From VGMA01 sp964655475 (GTDB lineage: Bacteria > Chlamydiota > Chlamydiia > Chlamydiales > VGMA01), in NCBI GenBank assembly GCA_964655475.1, contig CAZZMO010000011.1:1-47272 (forward strand): a stretch of 47,272 bases of DNA. The letters run 5' to 3'. A model generated the notes under the pieces. That model was not told the DNA's origin. It ran no database searches and saw only the letters and a list, made by a program, of their open reading frames with translations. The first letter of the stretch is position 1, and the number at the start of each line of letters is the position of its first letter. A program made the position numbers and the translations under genes. Shown in pieces: positions 24,812 through 33,081 of the stretch.

Positions 24812-25186
24812 TTATTCACTGTTTGCTGCAGCCATCATCGTATTCTGGTACATTTTTTCCGCAGCCACAGCTCCAAAATAACCACCAACTAATGCTGCTG
24901 AGCTGAGCATAGCTATTTCACTAAGGATTAATTCGACAACAAGTGGCTCAGGATTGTCAAAGCTATAGTTCTGATACATTTCGTAAAGGCAGTCGAGGAC
25001 TTCTCGATGTGCTTCAAAAAGCTGTGTGACCGCAACGGTAATTAAGGTGCCGGAAAAGGCTCCTGAGAGGATAAAAATAGTCCTCATTCTATTGGATTGC
25101 GAGTGATTAATGATCCCTTGTCCATCATTATGAGTAACAGCTAGTGTGGGTGATTGCCCCCAATTCAATATTGAAAACCAACTCAT
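24812..25186 (-). CDS. Small membrane protein of unknown function, 124 aa
   Basis: Two hydrophobic segments (about residues 36-56 and 88-108, the latter Ala/Gly-rich: AMLSSAALVGGYFGAVAA) flank a polar acidic stretch. There is no signal peptide in the first 30 residues. No family is recognised. AAAGG lies before the ATG at 25186. It is 75 nt upstream of rnhC on the same strand and may be co-transcribed with it; it diverges from rodZ. Confidence 0.65.
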   Translation of the reverse strand: MSWFSILNWGQSPTLAVTHNDGQGIINHSQSNRMRTIFILSGAFSGTLITVAVTQLFEAHREVLDCLYEMYQNYSFDNPEPLVVELILSEIAMLSSAALVGGYFGAVAAEKMYQNTMMAAANSE

Positions 25187-25267
25187 TTTCTAGCCTTTTG
25201 ATAAAAATTTGTGAGAGAATAACAAAAAGCAAGTGCTTTGTCCAGTCAAGGGACTTGCGAAAGATCT

Positions 25268-25295
25268 CGACTTTTGAAGGCGTCTCGGTATAATC
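25268..25295 (+). promoter_or_regulatory. Candidate promoter of the rodZ-yyaL-pkn1 run
   Basis: TCGACT (25268-25273), a 16-nt spacer and a perfect TATAAT (25290-25295), 36 nt before the rodZ ATG. The -35 matches four of six bases. Confidence 0.45.
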
Positions 25296-25331
25296 TGTAA
25301 AATTATGGAAATTTTCTAAGGACCAGTACCT

Positions 25332-25742
25332 ATGGTGTATGAGGTTAAGAAGATCGGAGAGCTGTTTAAAGAGCGGCGCGTCGAGAAGAATCTATCTTTA
25401 AAAGAGGTGGAAAGTGCGACGTCGATCAGGGCGAATTATCTCGCAGCTATTGAAGAGGGGCATGAAAGTCAATTCTTGTCTCGAGTCTACATGTATGGTT
25501 TTATGCGTCAGTACGCTAGCTTTTTAGGACTCGATTTTGAAGTGTTGTCTAGAGAGTATGCGTTAGGTCTTAGTGGAGACAAGGAACCTGTAGATTTTGC
25601 TTATGGGATCGGCACACTAGAAATGGGAAAGGCGAGCATCCAGTCATCGAAGAGATGGGTTCCGACGTTCCGTTGGGTGGCAGTTTCTGTAGGAATTCTA
25701 TTTACAGCGTGGCTTTTTGCTAAGTATCTAGGAGTATTTTGA
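25332..25742 (+). CDS. rodZ: RodZ-like HTH membrane protein
   Basis: A short RodZ homolog of 136 aa: an N-terminal HTH_25 domain (about 7-75, IGELFKERRVEKNLSLKEVESATSI then YLAAIEEG and RVYMYGFMRQYASFLGLD) and a single C-terminal transmembrane helix (about 115-133). It lacks the long linker and periplasmic domain of proteobacterial RodZ. In chlamydiae, RodZ binds MreB and supports polarised division at the inner membrane; the C. trachomatis homolog CT009 is also compact and lies next to RNase HIII. The next gene starts inside its stop codon (TTGA). Confidence 0.85.
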   Translation: MVYEVKKIGELFKERRVEKNLSLKEVESATSIRANYLAAIEEGHESQFLSRVYMYGFMRQYASFLGLDFEVLSREYALGLSGDKEPVDFAYGIGTLEMGKASIQSSKRWVPTFRWVAVSVGILFTAWLFAKYLGVF

Positions 25743-27691
25743 TCCGTTGGCATTCGTGGTCTAGTGAGGCTTTTGCATTAGCAAAAAAGCGTGACTGTCC
25801 CATTTTTCTTTCTATTACCTATGCCACCTGCCATTGGTGTCATGTCATGGACCGCGAATCTTTTCATCAAGAAGATGTCGCTGAACTCATCGAGAAATAT
25901 TTTGTTCCGATCAGAGTCGATAAGGAACAGTTTCCTCACATCGATCGCCTCTACATGGATTTTGCAAAAGTGATCATGTCGATGCAAGGGGGATGGCCCT
26001 TGAATCTCTTTCTTACACCCGATTTAAAGCCATTTTACGCGATGACTTATGTCCCTCCTGAAACGATGAAAGGGATGCTCGGCCTCAAAGAAATTGGAGA
26101 ACACATCCATACACTTTGGCAAGGTAGGGAGAGGGAACTTTTAGAACATGAAGCAGACAATTTAGTCGCCCTCTTTCGAAAAGAGGATGAACAGCCACAT
26201 ACTAAGATGGTGACAAAAGAGGAGGTGAGCCAAGCCTTTGCAAGGTTATATGAGCACATGGATCCTCTATTTGGTGGATTGAAGAGAGAACCTAAGTTTC
26301 CGATGGGCTATCTCTATACCACTCTACTTCGGCAAAGCTTTATCCATCAAGATGCAAGGGGCTCATTTGCAGCAGAGCTCAGTTTAACTCGCCTTTCTCA
26401 AGGGGGGATTCATGATCACGTGGGGGGAGGATTTGCCCGCTACGCTCAAGATGCAAGATGGGAAGTGCCTCATTTTGAAAAGCAACTCATCGACCAAGCT
26501 GTTTTACTCTCATCTTACGTAGAAGCGTACCAAATGACAAAACGCTCTCTATATGGAAAGATTGCGAAAAAGATTGTGGAGTATGTTTTACAACACTTAA
26601 AGACTGATTTTGGCCTCTTTTTTGCAGGAGAAGATGCAGAAGCTGGGGAAAAGAATGGCTCGTTTTATGTTTGGGGATTAGATGAAGTGGAAGACCTTCT
26701 CAATCCAGAGGAATTTTATTTAGCTTCACACTATTTCAACCTGACAGAAAAAGGGAACTTTTTCGGGAAAAATACTCTCCACGCTACATCGGAAATTGAA
26801 GAGTTTGCAAAACGGTACCAGGCAGACCCCATCGCTGTGGAAACGAGGATCGAGACGTTTTTGCAAAAACTCGGGGAAGCTCGAAAGAATCGTGAAAAAC
26901 CGAAAAAAGATGATCAGGTCATTTTAGCGCAAAATGCCCTCATGATTGTATCTCTTCTCAAGTATAGTCTAGTGTTTCAAGAGACTGAAGTAGGAATGGT
27001 TGCTAAAAAGAATCTCGATTTTCTGATGAACCAGCCGATTCTTCACCGCAGTTACACGAAAGAGGGAGGATCTCATCAGACAGTCTTCACTGATTATGCC
27101 TATTTAATTTCAGCGCTCATAGAGTGCTTCACGGTGTTTCATGAAGTGAAGTATTTAAAAAAAGCGATCGCTCTGACAGAGGAAGTGGAAGGGTTGTTTA
27201 AATCTCCTTATGGGGGATATTACCTCATGAGAGATGGGGAAGACATCATCTATCGAAAGTGTGAAATTTCAGATGGTTCAGAGCCTTCTGGAAATAGCGT
27301 CCATGCAGAAAATCTCCTTAGGCTTTATTCATGGACAAGGGATCTCAAATATCGAGAGCGTGCTGAAGCTATTTTCCGATTAGGATTCGATCAAGTCCAT
27401 CTTTTGCCCGAAGGATATAGTTATGGTCTTGGCGCTCTACTTCGCTACTATGAAGAAAAAGCTCCTGTCATGATCTTGTCTACTAGAGATGAGGAAATTT
27501 TAAAAAGTTTTGCCGATTTGTATCTTCCTTTTAGTTCACTGATCGTTTATAGTGATGAACTGACAGAGTTTCTGCCCTGGGTCAAAAAGATGGAAGGAGA
27601 AGTGACACTACAGATCTTCCCTTCAGAGTTCTACAAGGGCAAAGAGGAGATCTATGGAAAGACAGATATTCGGCGATTACAAGATTCTTAA
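25739..27691 (+). CDS. yyaL: YyaL/SSP411-type thioredoxin-domain protein (DUF255), 650 aa
   Basis: A two-part protein. The N-terminal DUF255 thioredoxin-like domain has the family block CPIFLSITYATCHWCHVMDRESF (CHWC in the active-site position) and GGWPLNLFLTPD; the rest is an (alpha/alpha)-barrel resembling N-acylglucosamine epimerases, with GGIHDHVGGGFARYAQDARWEVPHFEKQL. The biochemical role of the family is unsettled. The only start available is TTG 25739, overlapping the rodZ stop by 4 nt with AGGAG 6 nt upstream; a stop lies six codons upstream. This leaves out the roughly 20-residue family N-terminus (SPYLLQHAHNPVDW type), which begins here at W-H-S-W. Confidence 0.9.
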   Translation: MIRWHSWSSEAFALAKKRDCPIFLSITYATCHWCHVMDRESFHQEDVAELIEKYFVPIRVDKEQFPHIDRLYMDFAKVIMSMQGGWPLNLFLTPDLKPFYAMTYVPPETMKGMLGLKEIGEHIHTLWQGRERELLEHEADNLVALFRKEDEQPHTKMVTKEEVSQAFARLYEHMDPLFGGLKREPKFPMGYLYTTLLRQSFIHQDARGSFAAELSLTRLSQGGIHDHVGGGFARYAQDARWEVPHFEKQLIDQAVLLSSYVEAYQMTKRSLYGKIAKKIVEYVLQHLKTDFGLFFAGEDAEAGEKNGSFYVWGLDEVEDLLNPEEFYLASHYFNLTEKGNFFGKNTLHATSEIEEFAKRYQADPIAVETRIETFLQKLGEARKNREKPKKDDQVILAQNALMIVSLLKYSLVFQETEVGMVAKKNLDFLMNQPILHRSYTKEGGSHQTVFTDYAYLISALIECFTVFHEVKYLKKAIALTEEVEGLFKSPYGGYYLMRDGEDIIYRKCEISDGSEPSGNSVHAENLLRLYSWTRDLKYRERAEAIFRLGFDQVHLLPEGYSYGLGALLRYYEEKAPVMILSTRDEEILKSFADLYLPFSSLIVYSDELTEFLPWVKKMEGEVTLQIFPSEFYKGKEEIYGKTDIRRLQDS

Positions 27692-29777
27692 AGAGATTGG
27701 AAGAGGATCGCTCGGGATTACCTATATCGCAGAGCACCGCTTCTTGAGAAAGAGCTTCGCTCTTAAACTATTGCCACCAGAACTTTCTCGCGATGCAGGA
27801 TTCATCAAGCGCTTTGAGACAAGCATCCACCAGATGGCAGATCTTTCCCACCCAAATATTGTCAAAGTGCACAATGTCTCCTCTTCAGAAGGTCTCTATT
27901 ATGTCATCTCTGATTTGATTGTCGACGATGTAGGACAACCTACAAACCTTGCAGAATACTTAAACGGTAGATCGAGACGATTGACAGAAGAAGAGCTCAT
28001 GTCGATCTTAAAGCAGCTTGCAAGCGCTCTCGATGCGATCCATGAAAAAATGGTAGCAGACCGCCCTCTTTATCACGGGGGAGTCAAGCTAGGGAATGTC
28101 CTCATGGGGAAAAGAGAAAGCGGGATTCCACATGTCTATCTCTCTGATGTAGCCCTCACCCCGATTGTGGGAGCTGGAAAAGTATTAAGCCGCATTTATG
28201 AATCAGTTGCTACCTCTCTTTCTGTATCCATCGCCCCCCTCTCTTTAGAGATGGGAGCATATTCGTTTTCTGAGCCGAAAGAGATCGATAAAGTACAGCT
28301 TTGGCACCGCTCCTTTTTACAGAGTTATGCCTTTTTGTCCCCTGAGCAAAAATTGACTGTGAAGAGAGGGGATATCTCAGCAGCTAGCGATGTTTACTCT
28401 TTTGGAGTGCTCGCTTACTTTATGTTAATGGGAGAGCTTCCTGAAGGGATGTTCACCATGCCTTCCAAAGCGATGAATGATTACCGATACGATTGGGATG
28501 CGTTGATTACAAAATGCTTAGCCCAACATGCAGAAAAAAGACCCACATCTCTCAAAGAGGTGTTAAAAGGGATTGAACAGAAAGAATTAGGAAGTGTTGA
28601 AAAGAGCCTCGAAGAGATTAAGCCTCAAGCAAAGGTTTTCTCCTTTGAAGCGCCTTTGCCTCTTCCTCCAGCGCCAACACCACCTGCACCACCAGCGCCT
28701 CCTCAACTTCAAAAAGTACAGACCGATTACATGCAGACTGCTTTTAACCGCTTTGAAAAGACTCAAAAGGTGGAAGCGCCTGTTCACACACATGTAGCGA
28801 TAGAAAAACAGCTCGGCGGATCTCCTGCCCAGCCTGTTAGAGTTGTTCCAAAAAATAGCATCGACCCTCTTCAAGAACAATTTAAAGCGCAAACAGCACT
28901 TCAAGAAGTGGGAATCGAGAAACGCCCTGTATTGAATCCACCTGAGCTAAAAAAGCATGAGTATGAGGACAATCCAGGAGCTATTTTCCAAATTGATTCT
29001 GCAGTGGAAAGATATGTTCCCAAGAAGAAGGAAATTTCTGAAATCGAGCCGATCTTGACCGACATGTCGATCATTGAAGGGGGAGAGTATTACCGTGGAA
29101 GTGAAGTAGGTGCAAGAGATGAAAAACCGCGCCATAAAATCTTCCTTTCGAGCTTTGCTCTTGATATTCATCCTGTTACAAATGAGCAGTTTGTTCGCTT
29201 TTTAGAAGTGATGGGAGGAGAAAAGGATGTCAATAATAACGACATGATTCAACTCAAAGAATCGAGGATCAAAAGACTTGCTGGCAAACCGATCATCGAA
29301 TCTGGCTATGCAAAACATCCAGTTGTAGGGGTGAGCTGGTATGGAGCTGTGGCCTATGCAAAATGGATTGGGAAGAGACTTCCCACAGAAGCTGAATGGG
29401 AGATTGCATCATCTTGTGGTTCAGTTGATTACATTTATCCGTATGGAACAGACATTGAGCGCTCCCAGGCAAACTTTTTCAGCGCAGATACCACTGCTGT
29501 GAAGAGCTATCCACCTAATGAACTCGGCCTTTTTGATATGGTGGGGAATGTCTACGAATGGTGCCATGACTGGTATGACTACAACTTTTATGAAACATCG
29601 ATCCAAGAGCCACACAATCCTCAGGGGCCTGTTCAAGGGGTTTACCGAGTCCTACGTGGCGGTTGCTGGAAGAGTTTAAAAGAAGATTTGCGCTGCTCAC
29701 ACCGCCATAGAAACAATCCAGGTACAGTGAACCGCACTTATGGGTTCCGCTGCGCTGCAGATGTGGCAGCAGGTTAG
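27654..29777 (+). CDS. pkn1: Ser/Thr kinase-like protein fused to an FGE/SUMF1 domain (Pkn1-like)
   Basis: A Hanks-type kinase domain (about 8-305) with Gly-loop IGRGSLG, K38 (FALKL) and APE-region sequence SPEQKL, then a proline-rich linker (334-350) and a formylglycine-generating-enzyme-like domain (about 471-703; GEYYRGSEVG, RLPTEAEWE, GNVYEWCHDW, RVLRGGCW, YGFRCA). The architecture is that of chlamydial Pkn1. The catalytic HRDxKxxN reads HGGVKLGN (141-148): D is replaced by G143, while K145, N148 and the DFG-equivalent D165 remain, so activity is doubtful. The FGE domain lacks the CxxxxC pair of true FGE. The ATG lies 38 nt inside the yyaL 3' end, with AGAGGAG ahead. Confidence 0.88.
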   Translation: MERQIFGDYKILKEIGRGSLGITYIAEHRFLRKSFALKLLPPELSRDAGFIKRFETSIHQMADLSHPNIVKVHNVSSSEGLYYVISDLIVDDVGQPTNLAEYLNGRSRRLTEEELMSILKQLASALDAIHEKMVADRPLYHGGVKLGNVLMGKRESGIPHVYLSDVALTPIVGAGKVLSRIYESVATSLSVSIAPLSLEMGAYSFSEPKEIDKVQLWHRSFLQSYAFLSPEQKLTVKRGDISAASDVYSFGVLAYFMLMGELPEGMFTMPSKAMNDYRYDWDALITKCLAQHAEKRPTSLKEVLKGIEQKELGSVEKSLEEIKPQAKVFSFEAPLPLPPAPTPPAPPAPPQLQKVQTDYMQTAFNRFEKTQKVEAPVHTHVAIEKQLGGSPAQPVRVVPKNSIDPLQEQFKAQTALQEVGIEKRPVLNPPELKKHEYEDNPGAIFQIDSAVERYVPKKKEISEIEPILTDMSIIEGGEYYRGSEVGARDEKPRHKIFLSSFALDIHPVTNEQFVRFLEVMGGEKDVNNNDMIQLKESRIKRLAGKPIIESGYAKHPVVGVSWYGAVAYAKWIGKRLPTEAEWEIASSCGSVDYIYPYGTDIERSQANFFSADTTAVKSYPPNELGLFDMVGNVYEWCHDWYDYNFYETSIQEPHNPQGPVQGVYRVLRGGCWKSLKEDLRCSHRHRNNPGTVNRTYGFRCAADVAAG

Positions 29778-29779
29778 GG

Positions 29780-30232
29780 ATGAAAAAAGTACTTTTTGTC
29801 TGTTTGGGAAATATTTGTCGATCACCCGCTCAACAGTGGGTGTTTCAAAAGATGGCTCAAGGGGGAGATTTTTTCTTCGACAGCTGCGCAATCACCTCCT
29901 GGAATATTGGTGATGAGGCAGACCCTCAGATGAGGAGAGCGGCTGAAAAAAAGGGCTACTCTTGCCCTCCTCATGAGGCAAAGCTCTGCCGCAGAGAGTT
30001 TTTTCAAGAATTTGATTACATCTTTGCTGCGACAGAGGAGGTCTATCAGTTCTTAGAAGGGCATGCCAGAACCAAAGAGGAAAAAGAAAAGATTTATTTA
30101 GCGACCCACTTCAGTAGCCGCTACCAAGGACAGGGGATTCCTGACCCCTACCGAAAAGAAGATGGAGCCTTTGATGCAGTCCTCGAAATGATTGAAGAGA
30201 TTGCCAAAGAAACGCTTCCTCAGATAAAATAG
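29780..30232 (+). CDS. Low-molecular-weight protein-tyrosine phosphatase
   Basis: A 150-aa LMW-PTP. The phosphate loop C8-LGNI-C13-R14-S15 (VCLGNICRSP) follows the first beta strand, and the general acid is D122 in IPDPY. It should dephosphorylate phosphotyrosine or arginine-phosphate substrates; some family members also act on small molecules. It starts 2 nt after the kinase-like gene stop, so kinase-like protein and phosphatase are made together. Its substrate cannot be read from sequence. Confidence 0.92.
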   Translation: MKKVLFVCLGNICRSPAQQWVFQKMAQGGDFFFDSCAITSWNIGDEADPQMRRAAEKKGYSCPPHEAKLCRREFFQEFDYIFAATEEVYQFLEGHARTKEEKEKIYLATHFSSRYQGQGIPDPYRKEDGAFDAVLEMIEEIAKETLPQIK

Positions 30233-30237
30233 CCCCC

Positions 30238-31155
30238 ATGAAATTACTACTAGCTAGCCCTAGAGGTTTTTGCGCCGGCGTGGTCCGTGCCATTGATACC
30301 GTAAAGAAGGCCCTTGAGCTTTGGGGAGCTCCTATCTATGTCAAGCATGAGATTGTTCACAACCGACATGTCGTTGATGCCCTTCGAAAGCAAGGGGCTA
30401 TCTTCATCGAGAACTTGAATGAAGTACCTGAAGGGGCACGTCTCATCTATTCTGCGCACGGAGTATCTCCACAGGTTAGAGAAGAGGCGAAACAAAGAAA
30501 GCTTATTGAGATCGACGCCACTTGTGGTCTTGTGACCCGTGTTCATTCAGCAGTAAAACGTTTTGCTGAGAAGGAGTATCAGATCATCCTCATCGGACAT
30601 GCGAGCCACGTAGAAATCATCGGTACAGCGGGAGAAGCGCCTGGAAAGGTGACCATCGTTGAAAAAGTGGAAGATGTTGACAAGCTGCCTTTTAAGAAAG
30701 ATGAAAAGCTTTTCTACATCACTCAAACTACTTTGAGTCTCGATGATGTGAAGGAGATCACCGATCATCTCCAAGCGAGATATCCAGCTATTGAAACCCT
30801 CCCCTCCTCATCCATTTGCTATGCTACTACGAATCGGCAACTGGCGCTTTCTGAAATCACAGAGGAAGCAGACCTCATTTTAGTAGTAGGTGATCCTCAA
30901 AGTTCCAATTCGAATCGCCTTCGAGAAAGGGCTGAGACGAGAGGGGTGAGATCGTTTTTGATCAATGATGCAAAAGAGATCTCGTTAGATTGGCTGAAAG
31001 ATGTTTCTGTTGTAGGACTTACAGCTGGAGCTTCTACTCCTGAAGATGTCGTGCAACGTTGTATTGAACGCCTTTTTGCTTTGGGTGTAACCCAAAAAGA
31101 AGAGATTGTTTTTACGACGGAAGATGTTTTTTTCCAGTTGCCTAAATTTTCTTAG
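30238..31155 (+). CDS. ispH: 4-hydroxy-3-methylbut-2-enyl diphosphate reductase
   Basis: IspH (LytB), the last step of the MEP isoprenoid pathway: HMBPP is reduced to IPP and DMAPP by a [4Fe-4S] enzyme. The three cluster cysteines are C12 (PRGFCAGV), C96 (DATCGLV) and C194 (SSICYATTNRQ); H41 (IVHNRHVV), H74 (YSAHGVSP), H124 and E126 (GHASHVEIIGTAGE) are the substrate-binding and acid residues. At 305 aa it is complete. It begins 5 nt after the phosphatase stop; no clear Shine-Dalgarno, consistent with coupled translation. It needs a low-potential reductant, possibly the ferredoxin at 1922. Confidence 0.97.
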   Translation: MKLLLASPRGFCAGVVRAIDTVKKALELWGAPIYVKHEIVHNRHVVDALRKQGAIFIENLNEVPEGARLIYSAHGVSPQVREEAKQRKLIEIDATCGLVTRVHSAVKRFAEKEYQIILIGHASHVEIIGTAGEAPGKVTIVEKVEDVDKLPFKKDEKLFYITQTTLSLDDVKEITDHLQARYPAIETLPSSSICYATTNRQLALSEITEEADLILVVGDPQSSNSNRLRERAETRGVRSFLINDAKEISLDWLKDVSVVGLTAGASTPEDVVQRCIERLFALGVTQKEEIVFTTEDVFFQLPKFS

Positions 31156-31173
31156 ATCGCATACCTTGCGATT

Positions 31174-33081
31174 ATGACAAAGCTATTTGCGATCAATCGC
31201 GGATCGATGAAAAGAGAGCTCAGAGTAGCTGATATTTTTGCCATCGGTTATGGCGATTTAGGTTCATCGATCTACTATGCTCTCGGGATTACAGCTCTAT
31301 ATGCTTTGGGAGCAACACCACTAGCTCTTCTCTTTGCAGGCATGGTTTTTGTCTGCACCGCGCTGACTTATGCAGAACTCTCATCTGTCGTCCACGAAGC
31401 GGGGGGAACCGCCTCATTTTCGAGGAAGGCTTTTAATGATTTGATCTCTTTTGTGGCAGGGTGGGCGCTCCTCCTCGACTATATTGTCACCATATCGATT
31501 TCTGCTTTTTCGATCGCTCCCTATCTTGCGATCTTTTCCCCTGTATTAAAAGACAATCAGATACAGGTGATCGTCACGATCTTGGTGATCATTTTGCTTC
31601 TGATTGTCAATATATTAGGGACAAAACATTCGACAAGACTGAGTATGATTCTCACCTTCTTGACCTTGATCACTCAGTTCATCATCATCGGGATTGGTGT
31701 CGTTTTATTTGTAAACATCCCAGAGCTCTTTGAACATATGAAAGTGGGGGTTAAGAATTCCCTTTGGTCACCCACGTGGACAGAATTTGCGAAAGGGGTT
31801 GCCATGGCCATGGTGGCCTACACAGGGATCGAATCGATGTCGCAGCTCAGCGCAGAAGCGAAAAACCCGGCCAAGACTGTTCCCAAAGCGATCATGTTAT
31901 CTATGGTCATTTTGCTTGTCACGTATGTGGGGGTCTCTTTTGTGGCTCTTTCAGTCATGACCCCTCAAGTCCTCTCGACAACCTATTTAGAAGATCCTTT
32001 GTCAGGAATCGTAGCGAATTTCCCTTTTGCAGGAAAATTGATGATGATCTGGGTTGGACTTTTAGCGGCTGTGATTTTGCTCGTAGCGGCGAACGCGGGA
32101 CTCATGGGAGCTTCTCGTCTTGCTTTCTATATGGGTGAGCTTTTCCAAATTCCAAGATCGGTCTACCGTCTACATCCGAAGTTCCACACCCCTTATGTAG
32201 CTCTCACCATTTTTGCCTTTCTTGCGATCGGGATCATCATCTGGTCCTGGGGAAGACTCTCCTTTTTGGGAGACCTCTACAACTTTGGAGCGATGATGGC
32301 CTTTTTCTTTGCCCACATTTCATTAATAAAGCACAGGATCAAATATCCTGACGAAAAGCGCCCTTTTAAAGTGAAGGGAAATATTGTGATCAAAAACCGC
32401 GAGATCCCTATTTCTGCGGTGATTGGAGCGACTGTCAGCGCCGCTGTTTGGTTTTTAGTTGTTGTGACAAAACCTCATGGCAGATATCTTGGGTTTGCTT
32501 GGTTAGCTATAGGTATTGCCATGTATCTTTTTCACCGTAAAAAATATCACATCCCTGCAACAGGACATCTCGAGATCGAAAAGATCCAAATTCCTGGTAT
32601 TCAAGAGATGCACATCAAGAGCATATTGGTTCCAACGAGAGGCGGCACCTCTACGCAGACGATATTATTTGCATGTCAGATAGCTAAAGCCTTCAATGCT
32701 AAATTAAAAGTACTTCATGTAGTTGACATCCCTTTCTTCATGCCGCTTAATACGGCTGTCCTTCAGAGAGAAGCCTTTTCTGAAGAGGTTTTGAAAAGAG
32801 CCCAAGCAGTCGGAAATGAATTAAATGTCGATATGGAACTCAAGATGGTCCGCTCCCGCTCTGTCTACAGGACAATTTATAGTGAAGTGAAAGAGGGGAA
32901 GCATGATGCCCTTGTCCTCGGCGCAAGTCAAGATGTCAAGACAGGCCTCGGTTCTATGACAGAAAAACTTCTCAAGACAGTTCCTTGTTATGTCTTTGTT
33001 TGCCGCCACAATGTGACAACAGAAAAAGATAATAATCATTATCTATTTGATATTAAAGAAGATGAGCCTATTACAAAATAG
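31174..33081 (+). CDS. APC-family amino-acid permease with C-terminal USP domain, 635 aa
   Basis: An inner-membrane permease of the amino acid-polyamine-organocation family with about 12 helices (residues about 18-465; family features IFAIGYGDLGSSIYYALG, TALTYAELSSVVHEAGGTASF, ALLLDYIVTISI, AMVAYTGIESMSQLSAEAKNP). A cytoplasmic universal-stress-protein (UspA-like) domain follows (about 479-616; IKSILVPTRGG, LKVLHVVDIPF, HDALVLGAS). The substrate is unknown; the USP domain may sense nucleotide or control transport. Start is ATG 31174 or ATG 31207 (MKRELRVADIF), the latter being closer to the usual family N-terminus. The 3' end overlaps the convergent 850-aa gene by 11 nt. Confidence 0.9.
   Translation: MTKLFAINRGSMKRELRVADIFAIGYGDLGSSIYYALGITALYALGATPLALLFAGMVFVCTALTYAELSSVVHEAGGTASFSRKAFNDLISFVAGWALLLDYIVTISISAFSIAPYLAIFSPVLKDNQIQVIVTILVIILLLIVNILGTKHSTRLSMILTFLTLITQFIIIGIGVVLFVNIPELFEHMKVGVKNSLWSPTWTEFAKGVAMAMVAYTGIESMSQLSAEAKNPAKTVPKAIMLSMVILLVTYVGVSFVALSVMTPQVLSTTYLEDPLSGIVANFPFAGKLMMIWVGLLAAVILLVAANAGLMGASRLAFYMGELFQIPRSVYRLHPKFHTPYVALTIFAFLAIGIIIWSWGRLSFLGDLYNFGAMMAFFFAHISLIKHRIKYPDEKRPFKVKGNIVIKNREIPISAVIGATVSAAVWFLVVVTKPHGRYLGFAWLAIGIAMYLFHRKKYHIPATGHLEIEKIQIPGIQEMHIKSILVPTRGGTSTQTILFACQIAKAFNAKLKVLHVVDIPFFMPLNTAVLQREAFSEEVLKRAQAVGNELNVDMELKMVRSRSVYRTIYSEVKEGKHDALVLGASQDVKTGLGSMTEKLLKTVPCYVFVCRHNVTTEKDNNHYLFDIKEDEPITK

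Noticed and set aside
25229..25258. GCAAGT / ACTTGC inverted repeat upstream of rodZ as a terminator or operator
   Set aside because: Only 6 bp pair around a long interior with a bulge and no T tract; too weak to call.
28653..28710. Proline-codon repeat as a DNA element
   Set aside because: It encodes the linker between the kinase-like and FGE-like domains and needs no other explanation.
31461..32138. Cys/His-rich open frames inside the permease gene
   Set aside because: They are out-of-frame shadows; the His and Cys arise from the other-frame reading of hydrophobic codons.
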